In this document: positions 16,468 to 25,332 of the stretch, piece after piece
Layout of the letters: each line of letters starts with the position of its first letter
Position numbering within the stretch: position 1 is the stretch's first letter
NCBI GenBank assembly: GCA_043721855.1
Contig: JAYSPY010000116.1
Span: 1-50,485, forward strand
Direction: 5' to 3'
Length of the DNA stretch: 50,485 bases
Source of the DNA: JACMNW01 sp043721855
Lineage (GTDB): Bacteria; Pseudomonadota; Alphaproteobacteria; Rhodobacterales; Rhodobacteraceae
Made by a program: the position numbers and the translations under genes
Notes under the pieces: generated by a model
Database searches by the model: none
What the model was told of the DNA's origin: nothing
Seen by the model: only the letters and a program-made list of their open reading frames with translations

Positions 16468-16905
16468 ATGCCAGCGCAAGATCAGCTTCCTCTGTCCAGC
16501 CTGCTGTGCTTCGCGCTCTATTCTGCGACCCACGCCATGCAAGCAGTCTATAAACCGCTGCTTGATGATCTTGGTCTGACCTATCCGCAATATCTGGTGC
16601 TTGTGTCGTTATGGGGCCAAGACAATCAGACCGTCGGCCAGCTGGGATCTGCCCTGCAACTGGAATCCAATACCTTGACCCCGCTCTTGAAACGGATGGA
16701 GGCGGCGCACCATCTGACACGGCATCGCAACGCCGACGATGAACGCCAGGTCCAAATTCGCCTTACAGATCAGGGGCGAAACATGAAAGCACGCTCGCAG
16801 CACCTGACAGACTGCGTCTTTGATCGCTGCGGGCTTAGCCCGACAGCCATATCAGATTTACTGGATCAAATCACGTCGCTGCGCGATCACCTGCGGCGGC
16901 CTTAA
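16468..16905 (+). CDS. ohrR: MarR-family organic-peroxide sensor OhrR
   Basis: Repressor of ohr that releases DNA when its sensing cysteine is oxidised by organic peroxides; 145 residues. Cys14 in LLCFALYS is the conserved peroxidatic residue. Cys116 and Cys121 near the C-terminus suggest the 2-Cys (Xanthomonas-like) type rather than the 1-Cys Bacillus type. The winged helix spans about 50-100 with NTLTPLLKRM and DERQVQIRLT. Divergent from ohr. The stop codon lies in the first unit of a 16-bp tandem repeat. Confidence 0.94.
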   Translation: MPAQDQLPLSSLLCFALYSATHAMQAVYKPLLDDLGLTYPQYLVLVSLWGQDNQTVGQLGSALQLESNTLTPLLKRMEAAHHLTRHRNADDERQVQIRLTDQGRNMKARSQHLTDCVFDRCGLSPTAISDLLDQITSLRDHLRRP

Positions 16906-16955
16906 GCTGCGGCGGGCTTAAGTGGCGGCGGGCTTAAGTGGCGGCGGGCTTAAGT
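16901..16955. repeat. 16-bp tandem repeat at convergent gene ends
   Basis: Three consecutive units of the form CTTAAG(t/c)(g/t)GCGGCGGG (16901-16916, 16917-16932, 16933-16948) plus a partial fourth. Each unit carries the CTTAAG palindrome, which contains TAA on both strands. The first unit supplies the ohrR stop and the third supplies the queG stop. Confidence 0.9.
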
Positions 16956-17959
16956 TGCGCCAAGGCCCAGGCCGCCGCATCTGCAACGGCAGGCTCGTGA
17001 TCTGCCAAAAGTCGCATCGCCACCGGCGCCAGACCCGGATTGCCAGAATTGCCAATCGCATACAGCACATTGCGCACAAACCTGTCGCGGCCAATCCGCT
17101 TGATCGGGCTGCCTGCAAACCGCGCCCGAAACGCTGCATCGTCCAGCACAGCCAGTTCTGCCAGTTCCGGCGCACCAACCTGCGGCTGATAGCCCATTTC
17201 CGTGGCGACAGCGGCAAACTTGTTCCACGGGCACACCGCCAAACAATCGTCACAGCCATAAATCCGGTTCCCCATCAAACCGCGCAACTCCGGGTCCACC
17301 GGCCCCTTATGCTCGATGGTCAGATAGGAAATGCACCGTCGCGCGTCCAAACGGTAAGGTGCTGGAAACGCCGCCGTCGGGCATATATCCAAACAGGCGC
17401 GGCAGGTGCCGCAATGATCCACCTCGGCCTTGTCAGGTGGCAATTCAAGCGTCGTAAAAATCGCCCCCAGAAAAAACCAATTGCCCAAATCACGGGAAAG
17501 CAAATTGGTATGCTTGCCCTGCCAGCCAAGCCCCGCCGCCTGCGCCAATGGTTTTTCCATTACCGGGGCGGTATCGACGAACACCTTAATCTCCGCGCCC
17601 GTCTGATCCACCAGCCACCGCCCCAGCCGCTTCAACCGCCGCTTCACCAGATCATGATAATCGCGCCCTTGGGCATACACGCTGACCGCGGCCCTGTCGC
17701 GCTGTTGCAACACCTGCATCGGGTCGCCCATTGGCGTATACGCCTCCGCCAACATGATCACCGATCGCGCCTCAGGCCACAACGCCGCCGCCGACCCACG
17801 CCACGCCTCGCGCTCTGCCATCCATGCCATCTGACCGTGATGACCGGCCTCCAGAAACGCCCGCAGCCGCCCCGCCGTTTCCGGCACCGCATCCGGCGCG
17901 CAAATTCCAAGGGATGAGAACCCTTCTTCCAACGCACGCGCGATCAAAAGCTCTTTCAT
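16934..17959 (-). CDS. queG: Epoxyqueuosine reductase
   Basis: Cobalamin- and iron-sulfur-dependent enzyme that reduces epoxyqueuosine to queuosine in tRNA wobble positions; 341 residues. Two 4Fe-4S clusters are visible: Cys183/186/189/193 (CGTCRACLDICP) and Cys209/236/239/243 (with CDDCLAVCP). Asp129 in FVDTAPV fits the catalytic acid. The C-terminal part is HEAT-like. The start is the ATG at 17959, which lies at the end of a dispersed repeat (17957-18029); an upstream in-frame ATG at 18001 is inside that repeat. The C-terminus ends in KPAAT within the tandem repeat. Confidence 0.95.
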   Translation of the reverse strand: MKELLIARALEEGFSSLGICAPDAVPETAGRLRAFLEAGHHGQMAWMAEREAWRGSAAALWPEARSVIMLAEAYTPMGDPMQVLQQRDRAAVSVYAQGRDYHDLVKRRLKRLGRWLVDQTGAEIKVFVDTAPVMEKPLAQAAGLGWQGKHTNLLSRDLGNWFFLGAIFTTLELPPDKAEVDHCGTCRACLDICPTAAFPAPYRLDARRCISYLTIEHKGPVDPELRGLMGNRIYGCDDCLAVCPWNKFAAVATEMGYQPQVGAPELAELAVLDDAAFRARFAGSPIKRIGRDRFVRNVLYAIGNSGNPGLAPVAMRLLADHEPAVADAAAWALAQLKPAAT

Positions 17960-18029
17960 CTTGGCGAAAGTATCCTCGGGGGTAGACGGTTGGTTTGCCA
18001 TTGGTTCAAGAACCAACCGGCGACGGGGG
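17957..18029 (-). repeat. Dispersed intergenic repeat, copy 2
   Basis: Minus-strand copy of the element at 13208-13286. It runs CCCCGTCGCCGGT, then GGTTCTTGAACC (palindrome), ATGGCAAACCAACCG, CCCCGAGGATACTTTCG and finally the queG ATG. Here CGGTTGGTT and AACCAACCG form a 9-bp stem. The end, GATACTTTCGCCAAGATGAAAG, runs into the queG coding sequence and resembles GATATTTTTGCCGAAATGAAAG at 47475-47496. Confidence 0.8.
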
Positions 18030-18053
18030 CAGACAGCCACCCGGTTAAGGCAA

Positions 18054-18719
18054 CTAAAAATCCAGATCCGCATAATGCGCGGGCGGCGGAAATCCCGATA
18101 TCTGATCCACCAACAGCGTCCTGAAACAGGGGCGCGATTTGATCTTGGCATACCAGTCTTTCACCACGGCATGCCGGTTCCAATCAACATCCGATATGTA
18201 ATCCAGACACGACAAATGCGCCGCTGCCGTGAAATCCGCCAAGGTCATGTCATTGCCGGCCAACCAGCGCCGTTGATCCAACACCCACGCCATGTAATCC
18301 AGATGATATTTGATCCGGCTCGCCCCGGCCTTGACATTTTTACTGTCAGGATAGCCCTGCCCCATGACCTTTTTCGTCAGCCGCTCATACAGCAGCTTCG
18401 AGGTCACCTCGGCATGAAACTTGTCATCAAACCACGCGCACAGCCTGCGCACCTCATAGCGCCCATCGGCATCGCGCGGCATCAAAGCCGGTGAAGGATG
18501 CGCCTCGTCCAGATATTCGCAAATCGCCTGGCTTTCCGACAGGGTGCGCGCGTCCATCCGCAACACCGGCACCTTACCCGCCGGGTTCCGCCGAAGAAAT
18601 TCGGCCGAAGGCTCCCAATATTTTTCCTCAATCAGTTCCACTTCGATCCGCTTTTCCGCCAGCGTCAGGCGCACCTTGCGGCAAAACGGCGAAAGCGGAA
18701 CGTGATAAAGACGGTTCAT
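18054..18719 (-). CDS. Glutathione S-transferase family protein
   Basis: 221-residue soluble protein with an N-terminal thioredoxin-like GST domain (LSPFCRKVRLTLAEK, residues 9-23; VPVLRMD and SQAICEYLDE follow) and an all-helical C-terminal domain (WLAGNDMTLADFTAAAHLSCLDYI). It probably conjugates or reduces electrophiles with glutathione; the substrate is unknown. It lies upstream of queG, separated by the dispersed repeat, and downstream of mtgA, so all three may be read together. Confidence 0.9.
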   Translation of the reverse strand: MNRLYHVPLSPFCRKVRLTLAEKRIEVELIEEKYWEPSAEFLRRNPAGKVPVLRMDARTLSESQAICEYLDEAHPSPALMPRDADGRYEVRRLCAWFDDKFHAEVTSKLLYERLTKKVMGQGYPDSKNVKAGASRIKYHLDYMAWVLDQRRWLAGNDMTLADFTAAAHLSCLDYISDVDWNRHAVVKDWYAKIKSRPCFRTLLVDQISGFPPPAHYADLDF

Positions 18720-18800
18720 CGCGGGCAGTACTCCGGAAAATCGTGGTGTCCTTCATTGCAGCGCGGCACGTCAGATTTCAATCCCGCATCGTGCGGCGGC

Positions 18801-19571
18801 CTATTTTGACGGCTCAAAACAGCTTGCCCGCCCATCCGCTGCAATCGTGTCCGCCCCGCCCGCAATCTGCGCCGCCCGTTTGCGCACATAGCTTGACGGC
18901 TTGCCCGCTGACCAATCTTTCGGGTCTGGCAACACGGCGGCCAGGCGTGCCGCTTGCGTTGGCGACAGATCACCCGCATTCACCCCAAAATAATGCTGCG
19001 CCGCTGCCTGCACACCAAACACGCCCTCATCAAATTCGGCCACGTTCAGATACACTTCCAAAATCCGGCTCTTTGACCAGACCAATTCCACCACCGGCGT
19101 CATCACCGCCTCCATCGCCTTGCGGGCCCACGACCTTCCCTGCCACAGAAATACGTTTTTCACCACCTGCTGCGTCAGCGTCGATGCGCCCCGGTTGCCG
19201 CCATCCGCCGCCGCCGCGCGAATGGCTGCCATATCGAACCCCCAATGCAGGCAATAATTCGCATCTTCCGCCGCCACCACAGACCGCGCCATCACGGGGG
19301 CCACATCGGCAAGATTAACCGATACCTGTTGCACACCGCCCAAGCGCCGCCCTTCGGACCACATGTATAAATTGCCCGGCGGGTTCACAAAAGCGAACAG
19401 CACAATCAGCACCAGATAAAACGCAGCCAGCCCCAAAAGCCCGCGCCGCGCCCAGCGCAACGCACGCCGCCACAATGGCCCGCGCGCCTGCTTTTCCACG
19501 CGCGCGTCAGCCGCCGCTTTTGCGGCCTTGCTGCGGCTTGGTCTGGGTTTGCTTGGGGTCTTGTCGGCCAT
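18801..19571 (-). CDS. mtgA: Monofunctional biosynthetic peptidoglycan transglycosylase
   Basis: GT51 glycosyltransferase that polymerises lipid II into glycan strands at the outer face of the inner membrane; 256 residues. After a basic, low-complexity N-terminus (residues 1-42, many K/A/R), one membrane anchor lies at 43-62. Catalytic motifs are EDANYCLHWGFD (Glu102) and GASTLTQQVVKN; later RILEVYLN and QAARLAAVLPDPK fit the family. No transpeptidase domain is present, hence monofunctional. Start ATG at 19571. Confidence 0.94.
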   Translation of the reverse strand: MADKTPSKPRPSRSKAAKAAADARVEKQARGPLWRRALRWARRGLLGLAAFYLVLIVLFAFVNPPGNLYMWSEGRRLGGVQQVSVNLADVAPVMARSVVAAEDANYCLHWGFDMAAIRAAAADGGNRGASTLTQQVVKNVFLWQGRSWARKAMEAVMTPVVELVWSKSRILEVYLNVAEFDEGVFGVQAAAQHYFGVNAGDLSPTQAARLAAVLPDPKDWSAGKPSSYVRKRAAQIAGGADTIAADGRASCFEPSK

Positions 19572-19935
19572 CCCCCAGCATAGCCACGATCCGCCAGGCA
19601 GGGTCAAGCAGATGCCGCCACTTGCGCCCGCCACCCAGTTGATCGGCTGCTAAGCCAAGCGTCTGCGTCGCACTTCACCGCCTTCAGTGCGGGTCACGAT
19701 CACGACACCTTTCATCTGCAAAAAATATTTCTTTTGCAGCCTCAAGCGCTTTGGGAATGATTATCTCAGCTGTCAAACATGCTGGAATCCGGCAGGGTGA
19801 GGTCAGGAAATAACTGTCAAGCTGGGTCTGCCATGGCCGGCATCCTCGGCCGTGGCAAACAGACTTTCCAGAAAACAGGCCGCCAGCTCTGCCCGCCCCG
19901 ACAGCGCTGATTTAGGGAAATCGCCTGCGCCTGCA
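19572..19935. other. Intergenic region between mtgA and gltB, no gene seen
   Basis: About 365 bp upstream of mtgA and downstream of gltB. Short frames on both strands lack ribosome sites or recognisable products. No tRNA or clear promoter was found; the mtgA promoter should lie here. Confidence 0.4.
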
Positions 19936-19965
19936 TACCGGGCAGGGCGCGCACCCCGCCCGGTA
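19936..19965 (-). terminator. Hairpin after gltB
   Basis: TACCGGGC pairs with GCCCGGTA (8 bp, perfect), with an inner GGG/CCC pairing and a small loop. It starts 5 bp beyond the gltB stop on the minus strand. There is no U-run. Confidence 0.65.
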
Positions 19966-19970
19966 AACCG

Positions 19971-22900
19971 TTACTCCGCTGGCACCGCCAACGGCACATC
20001 CGTCAATGGATGCGGCAGATGCACCAGCATTTCTTTCGGGCACACCTGCACAAAATTGCCCCGCTCTACCGCCCAATCGGCCAGGATGCGCGTGCCCTTC
20101 ACCGATCCGGTCTGCGCCACGTGGGCCTCGATCAACCCGCGCAATTGTGCGTCCCAATGCGGATGCGTCACCGCATTCGTCACCAGCGATTCCGGGTTGA
20201 TAAACGCCGCCGCAACACCCAACGGATCATACAGATACGCCATCCCCCCGGTCATGCCCGCGCCAAAGTTGGCCCCGATCCGGCCCAGAATAACCGCCAC
20301 ACCGCCGGTCATGTATTCGCAGCCGTTCGACCCACAGCCTTCCACCACCACCGACGCACCCGAATTGCGCACGGCAAACCGTTCGCCCGCGCGCCCGGCG
20401 GCAAACAACTGCCCCGCCGTTGCACCGTACAGCACGGTATTGCCGATGATGGTGTTTTCCGATGCTTCCAGCGGCGACGCCATTTGCGGGCGCACCACGA
20501 TCAGGCCACCCGACAGGCCCTTGCCAACATAGTCGTTGGCATCGCCCATCACTTCCAGCTTCAGGCCCCGCACCGCAAAGGCACCAAGGCTTTGGCCGCA
20601 AGACCCCGACAGTTTCACCGTCAGATGATCCGGCTGCAAAGAATTCCGCATGCCGAATTTCCGCACGATATGGCTGCTGGCCCGCGTGCCGATGGTGCGG
20701 TGCGTGTTGCGCACAGCATAGGAAAGCTGCATCTTTTCGCCGTCCTCAAAGAACCGCGCGCCGTCTTTCACAATCTCGGCGTCCAAAGTATCGGGCACCG
20801 CATTCCTGGGCTTGCTGCGGTCATAGGTGATCGCGCGTGATCCATCGACAGTAATCAAAAGCGGGTTCAAATCCAGATCATCCAGATGCGCCGCACCCCG
20901 GCTGACTTGGCTCAACAAATCCGCCCGCCCGATAATCTCATCCATCGACCGCGCGCCGATGCTTGCCAGAATTTCCCGCACTTCCTGCGCATAGAATGTG
21001 ATCAGGTTCACCACCTTATCCGCCGTGCCGGTGAACTTGGCCCGCAGCGCCTCGTTCTGTGTGCACACACCCACCGGGCAGGTGTTGCTTTGGCACTGCC
21101 GCACCATGATGCAACCCATGGCAATCAGCGCCGCCGTGCCGATGCCGTATTCCTCGGCCCCCAGCATCGCCGCCATCACCACATCGCGGCCGGTGCGCAG
21201 CCCGCCATCGGTGCGCAACGTCACCCGTTCGCGCAGGTTGTTCATGCTTAGCACTTGATGCGCCTCGGTCAGCCCCATTTCCCACGGCAGGCCTGCGTAT
21301 TTGATCGATGTCGCAGGTGATGCCCCGGTGCCGCCGTTGTGGCCGGAAATCAGGATGATATCCGCCTTGGCCTTGGCCACCCCCGCCGCAATGGTGCCGA
21401 CGCCAGATGATGACACCAGCTTCACCGTCACCTTGGCGCGCGGGTTGATCTGCTTCAGGTCATAGATAAGCTGCGCCAGATCCTCGATTGAATAAATATC
21501 ATGGTGCGGCGGCGGTGAAATCAGCGTCACCCCCTTGGTCGAATGCCGCAACCGCGCAATCAATTCGGTCACCTTCATGCCCGGCAACTGCCCGCCTTCA
21601 CCGGGCTTGGCACCTTGGGCTACCTTGATCTCCAGCTCCTCGCAGGCGTTCAAGTATTCCGCCGTCACGCCAAAGCGCCCCGATGCCACCTGCTTGATCT
21701 TGGCAGATGGATTATCGCCATTCGCTTCGGGAGCGAAATGCGCCGGGTCTTCGCCGCCTTCGCCAGAATCCGACTTTGCCCCGATCCTGTTCATCGCCAC
21801 GTTCAGCGTCTTGTGCGCCTCTGGCCCCAAGGCCCCAAGGCTCATCCCCGGCGTCACAAACCGCTTGCGGATCGAGGTGATCGATTCCACCTCCTCAATC
21901 GGCACCGCTTTGCCCAAGGATTTAATATCCAGCAAATCGCGCAAATGAATCGGTGGATTGGCCCGCATCGCCGCTGAATACTGCTTCCAGATGTCATAGC
22001 TGGCCCGGTCACAGGCCGATTGCAGCATATGCATGGTCTGCGCTTCCCAAGCGTGTTTTTCGCCAGACCGCCGCGCCTTGTAGAAGCCGCCAATGGGCAG
22101 CACATCCTGCCCGCCTTTCCAGCCGCGCGCATGCACCTCGACCAGCTTCATCTGGATGCCCGAAACGCCGATGCCCGAAATCCGTGACTGCATCCCCGGA
22201 AAATACTCCGCCACCATCGCGCGGCTCAACCCCACCGCCTCGAAATTCAGCCCGCCGCGATAGGAGGACACAACTGAAATCCCCATCTTCGACATGATCT
22301 TCAACAAGCCCGCATCAATCGCGTCGCGATACCTGCGCATGGCATCGGTCAATGACCCGTCAATCAACCCGCGCGCCACACGGTCGGCTATCGAATCCTG
22401 TGCAAGATACGCGTTAACCGTCGTCGCCCCACTGCCGATTAAAACGGCAAAGTAATGCGCATCAATGCATTCGGCTGACCGCACGTTGATCGAACAAAAC
22501 GTGCGCAGCCCTTTGCGCGTCAGCCATGAATGCACCGCGCTGGTCGCCAGGATCATCGGCATCGCCACAGCACCCGGCCCCTGATGCTGATCCGTCAGCA
22601 CCAGATGCCCGGCACCCGACCGCACCGCATCTTCGGCCTCGGCGCGGATACGCTCCAACCCTTGGCGCAGCGCATCGGCCCCGGTATCGGCAAAGGTGCA
22701 ATCAATATGCGCCACGTCCGCGCCGAACTGCTTTACCATCACGTCAAATTCGGCGTTCGCCACGAACGGGCTTTCCAGCACCAGAATTTCCGTCTGGCTG
22801 GAGTTTTCGTCCAGCACATTGCGCAAATTCCCAAAGCGGGTTTTCAGGCTCATCACCCGGCCTTCACGAAGGCTGTCAATCGGCGGGTTTGTCACCTGAC

Positions 22901-24506
22901 TGAAATTCTGCCGGAAGAAATGGCTCAGGGGCCGGTAGATCGACGACAACACCGCCGCTGGCGTATCATCGCCCATTGAGGCGACCATTTCCTTGCCATC
23001 CTCCGCCATCGGAGCCAGAACCTGCTCCAGCTCCTCCACCGTGTAGCCCGCCGCGATCTGCCGTTTGCGCAGGCTTGCCCCGCTGAAAAGCGGGGTCTCC
23101 GGCACATCGCGCAGCAGCGCGTTCAGGTCCACCACTTTGGATACCCATTCACCAAACGGCTGCGCCGCCGCGAGTTTGTTCTTCAACTCGGTGTCGTGGT
23201 AAAGTTTCCCCTCCACCATATCGACCGCAATCATCTGCCCCGGCCCCAGCGCGCCTTTTTCGCGCACTGTCGTCTCGTCAATCGGCACCATGCCCGCCTC
23301 AGACCCCGCAATCAGCAGCCCGTCGCCGGTCACCACATAGCGCATCGGGCGAAGGCCGTTCCGGTCCAGCCCACCGCAAACCCAGCGCCCATCGGTCATC
23401 GCCAGCGCGGCCGGGCCATCCCATGGCTCCATCACCGAATTGCAATAGCCATACATATCGGCCCAGGCTTTTGGCATGTCCGTCGTCGATTTCGACCATG
23501 CTTCCGGCACCATCATGGTCTTGGTCATGGGTGCCGAGCGCCCCGACCGCACCATCACCTCAAACACCGCATCCAGCGCGCCGGAATCGCTCGTGCCCGC
23601 CGGGATGATCGGCTTGATATCCTCCGCCGCATCGCCAAAATTCGCCGATGCCATGCGAATTTCATGGCTTTTCATCCAGTTGACGTTGCCTTTCAGCGTG
23701 TTGATCTCGCCGTTATGGGCCAACATGCGGAAAGGTTGCGCCAGCCACCACTGCGGGAAAGTATTGGTGGAATAGCGCTGGTGATAGATGGCAAAGGCAG
23801 ATTCGAACCGCGCGTCCATCAGATCGGGGTAGAACACCGCCACCTGTTCGGCCAACATCATGCCCTTGTAGATGATCGACCGGCACGACAGCGAACACAG
23901 ATACACGCCTTGAATCTGCGCCGCCAACGCCGCCTTTTCGATCCGCCGCCGGATGATATACAACTCGCGCTCAAATTCCTCGGCGTCGATATCCTTGTCA
24001 CAGCGGATCAGGATCTGCTCGATCTCTGGCCGCGTCGCATTGGCCTTGTCGCCCAGCACCGACACATCCACCGGCACATGGCGCCAGCCGTAGATGTAAT
24101 GCCCCATCCGCAAAACTTCCGACTCCACTATCGTGCGGCACAGTTCCTGCGCGCCAAAATCGGTGCGCGGCAGGAAAACCTGCCCCACCGCAATCAGCTT
24201 GGCCGCATCGGGTTCATGGCCCGTGCGGCGCACCTGATCGTGAAAAAACTTCACCGGAATTTGCACATGAATGCCCGCGCCATCGCCGGTCTTGCCATCC
24301 GCATCCACCGCCCCCCGGTGCCAGACAGCTTTCAGTGCGGCAATTCCGTTTTCCACCACACGCCTGCTTGGCTTGCCGGAAATCGCAACCACCAACCCCA
24401 CGCCGCAAGACGCATGTTCATCCTCGGTCTTGTAAAGCCCGTTCGCATCCAACCAAGCGCGCTTTGCTTCCTCAGACTTCACCCAGGCATCATCATAAAC
24501 GGTCAT
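19971..24506 (-). CDS. gltB: Glutamate synthase (NADPH) large subunit
   Basis: 1511-residue alpha subunit that hydrolyses glutamine and channels ammonia to 2-oxoglutarate, giving two glutamates with GltD. Cys34 (EDEHASCGVG) is the class II amidotransferase nucleophile, exposed after removal of a short propeptide. The central and FMN/synthase domains follow (GEGGEDPAHF, GQLPGMKVT, SGHNGGTGASPATSIKYAGLPWE), with the 3Fe-4S cysteines near CIMVRQCQSNTCPVGVC, and a C-terminal beta-helix domain of G-rich repeats (GDANDYVGKGLSGG). The ATG overlaps the stop of the upstream secreted-protein gene by 4 bp. Confidence 0.98.
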   Translation of the reverse strand: MTVYDDAWVKSEEAKRAWLDANGLYKTEDEHASCGVGLVVAISGKPSRRVVENGIAALKAVWHRGAVDADGKTGDGAGIHVQIPVKFFHDQVRRTGHEPDAAKLIAVGQVFLPRTDFGAQELCRTIVESEVLRMGHYIYGWRHVPVDVSVLGDKANATRPEIEQILIRCDKDIDAEEFERELYIIRRRIEKAALAAQIQGVYLCSLSCRSIIYKGMMLAEQVAVFYPDLMDARFESAFAIYHQRYSTNTFPQWWLAQPFRMLAHNGEINTLKGNVNWMKSHEIRMASANFGDAAEDIKPIIPAGTSDSGALDAVFEVMVRSGRSAPMTKTMMVPEAWSKSTTDMPKAWADMYGYCNSVMEPWDGPAALAMTDGRWVCGGLDRNGLRPMRYVVTGDGLLIAGSEAGMVPIDETTVREKGALGPGQMIAVDMVEGKLYHDTELKNKLAAAQPFGEWVSKVVDLNALLRDVPETPLFSGASLRKRQIAAGYTVEELEQVLAPMAEDGKEMVASMGDDTPAAVLSSIYRPLSHFFRQNFSQVTNPPIDSLREGRVMSLKTRFGNLRNVLDENSSQTEILVLESPFVANAEFDVMVKQFGADVAHIDCTFADTGADALRQGLERIRAEAEDAVRSGAGHLVLTDQHQGPGAVAMPMILATSAVHSWLTRKGLRTFCSINVRSAECIDAHYFAVLIGSGATTVNAYLAQDSIADRVARGLIDGSLTDAMRRYRDAIDAGLLKIMSKMGISVVSSYRGGLNFEAVGLSRAMVAEYFPGMQSRISGIGVSGIQMKLVEVHARGWKGGQDVLPIGGFYKARRSGEKHAWEAQTMHMLQSACDRASYDIWKQYSAAMRANPPIHLRDLLDIKSLGKAVPIEEVESITSIRKRFVTPGMSLGALGPEAHKTLNVAMNRIGAKSDSGEGGEDPAHFAPEANGDNPSAKIKQVASGRFGVTAEYLNACEELEIKVAQGAKPGEGGQLPGMKVTELIARLRHSTKGVTLISPPPHHDIYSIEDLAQLIYDLKQINPRAKVTVKLVSSSGVGTIAAGVAKAKADIILISGHNGGTGASPATSIKYAGLPWEMGLTEAHQVLSMNNLRERVTLRTDGGLRTGRDVVMAAMLGAEEYGIGTAALIAMGCIMVRQCQSNTCPVGVCTQNEALRAKFTGTADKVVNLITFYAQEVREILASIGARSMDEIIGRADLLSQVSRGAAHLDDLDLNPLLITVDGSRAITYDRSKPRNAVPDTLDAEIVKDGARFFEDGEKMQLSYAVRNTHRTIGTRASSHIVRKFGMRNSLQPDHLTVKLSGSCGQSLGAFAVRGLKLEVMGDANDYVGKGLSGGLIVVRPQMASPLEASENTIIGNTVLYGATAGQLFAAGRAGERFAVRNSGASVVVEGCGSNGCEYMTGGVAVILGRIGANFGAGMTGGMAYLYDPLGVAAAFINPESLVTNAVTHPHWDAQLRGLIEAHVAQTGSVKGTRILADWAVERGNFVQVCPKEMLVHLPHPLTDVPLAVPAE

Positions 24507-25210
24507 TGAAATCTGGCCTCCATCAGGTGGGTATCGGCGGGCAAAGACGAAAGAATAGCATCGCAATCAAAAATCGGCTCGGTTGACCCGAACTTAGGCT
24601 CCCCCGGCGCGATGAACTGCATCGGGCTGCCGTCGATTGGCACATATCCGGTGCCATCGTTCCATTCAGACGGGCCGGAAAAAAACATCCGCCGTTCCGG
24701 ACTGACAAACTCATTGCCCCGCGATTGGCGCAGTATCGCGCCGCTCAGGTCCGTCTCGGTAAATTCAAACTGAGTTTGCTTCAGCGTCACCCCGTCAATG
24801 ACAAAGCTTTCGCCGGTCAGTTTATCAAACCCGCGCACCAGCGTTTTTTCACCAGTTTCCTTGGTCAGGCCAAAAGCAAAATTGTCCAACCCCTTCGCCA
24901 ACAAATCGCTGAACGACGCCGGGTCTTTGGCGCCCGGATCAAGCGTTTGCTTCACCGTCGGGTTCAGATCGTAGCTTTCGATCCACTGGGTTTCCGCATC
25001 AATCCGGCTTTTGAAAAACACACCCTCTTGGTCAAAATCCTGCCGCCACTGATCGCCGGGCGCATCGCCGCTGCATGTGTAATAATTGGAAACCCGGCAT
25101 TGCCGCGATTGGACGGTCAGAAACGCGGTACATCCTTCGGGTGGCGTGAACGTGCCCGCCTGCGCATCGACGGCAAGCACAAACAGCGGCAAAAGCAAAA
25201 GCGATTTCAT
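24503..25210 (-). CDS. Secreted protein of unknown function between gltD and gltB
   Basis: 235-residue protein with a clear signal peptide (MKSLLLLPLFVLAVDAQAG). The mature part has several cysteines (CTAFLTVQSRQCRV...TCSGD near 28-47, DCD near the C-terminus) that could form disulfides in the periplasm. I do not recognise a catalytic motif. Start ATG at 25210 with a GAGGTG ribosome site. Its stop overlaps the gltB start (ATGA, 24503-24506), and it lies 122 bp after gltD, so it is co-transcribed with and translationally coupled to cytosolic glutamate synthase. The functional link is unknown. Confidence 0.8.
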   Translation of the reverse strand: MKSLLLLPLFVLAVDAQAGTFTPPEGCTAFLTVQSRQCRVSNYYTCSGDAPGDQWRQDFDQEGVFFKSRIDAETQWIESYDLNPTVKQTLDPGAKDPASFSDLLAKGLDNFAFGLTKETGEKTLVRGFDKLTGESFVIDGVTLKQTQFEFTETDLSGAILRQSRGNEFVSPERRMFFSGPSEWNDGTGYVPIDGSPMQFIAPGEPKFGSTEPIFDCDAILSSLPADTHLMEARFQ

Positions 25211-25332
25211 CTGATCACCTCGATTAATAGGGCAACTGTATTGACCCAACCCAATTTCACAAACCTCGTCCCGTGTAGACGCGATGTAGACGGAAAGAAG
25301 ACGCAAGAAAGACCCGCAACTTTCCCAAGATT

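Noticed and set aside
23196..24509. Plus-strand open frame of 437 codons
   Set aside because: Antisense to the N-terminal part of gltB; very rich in His and Arg with no motif.
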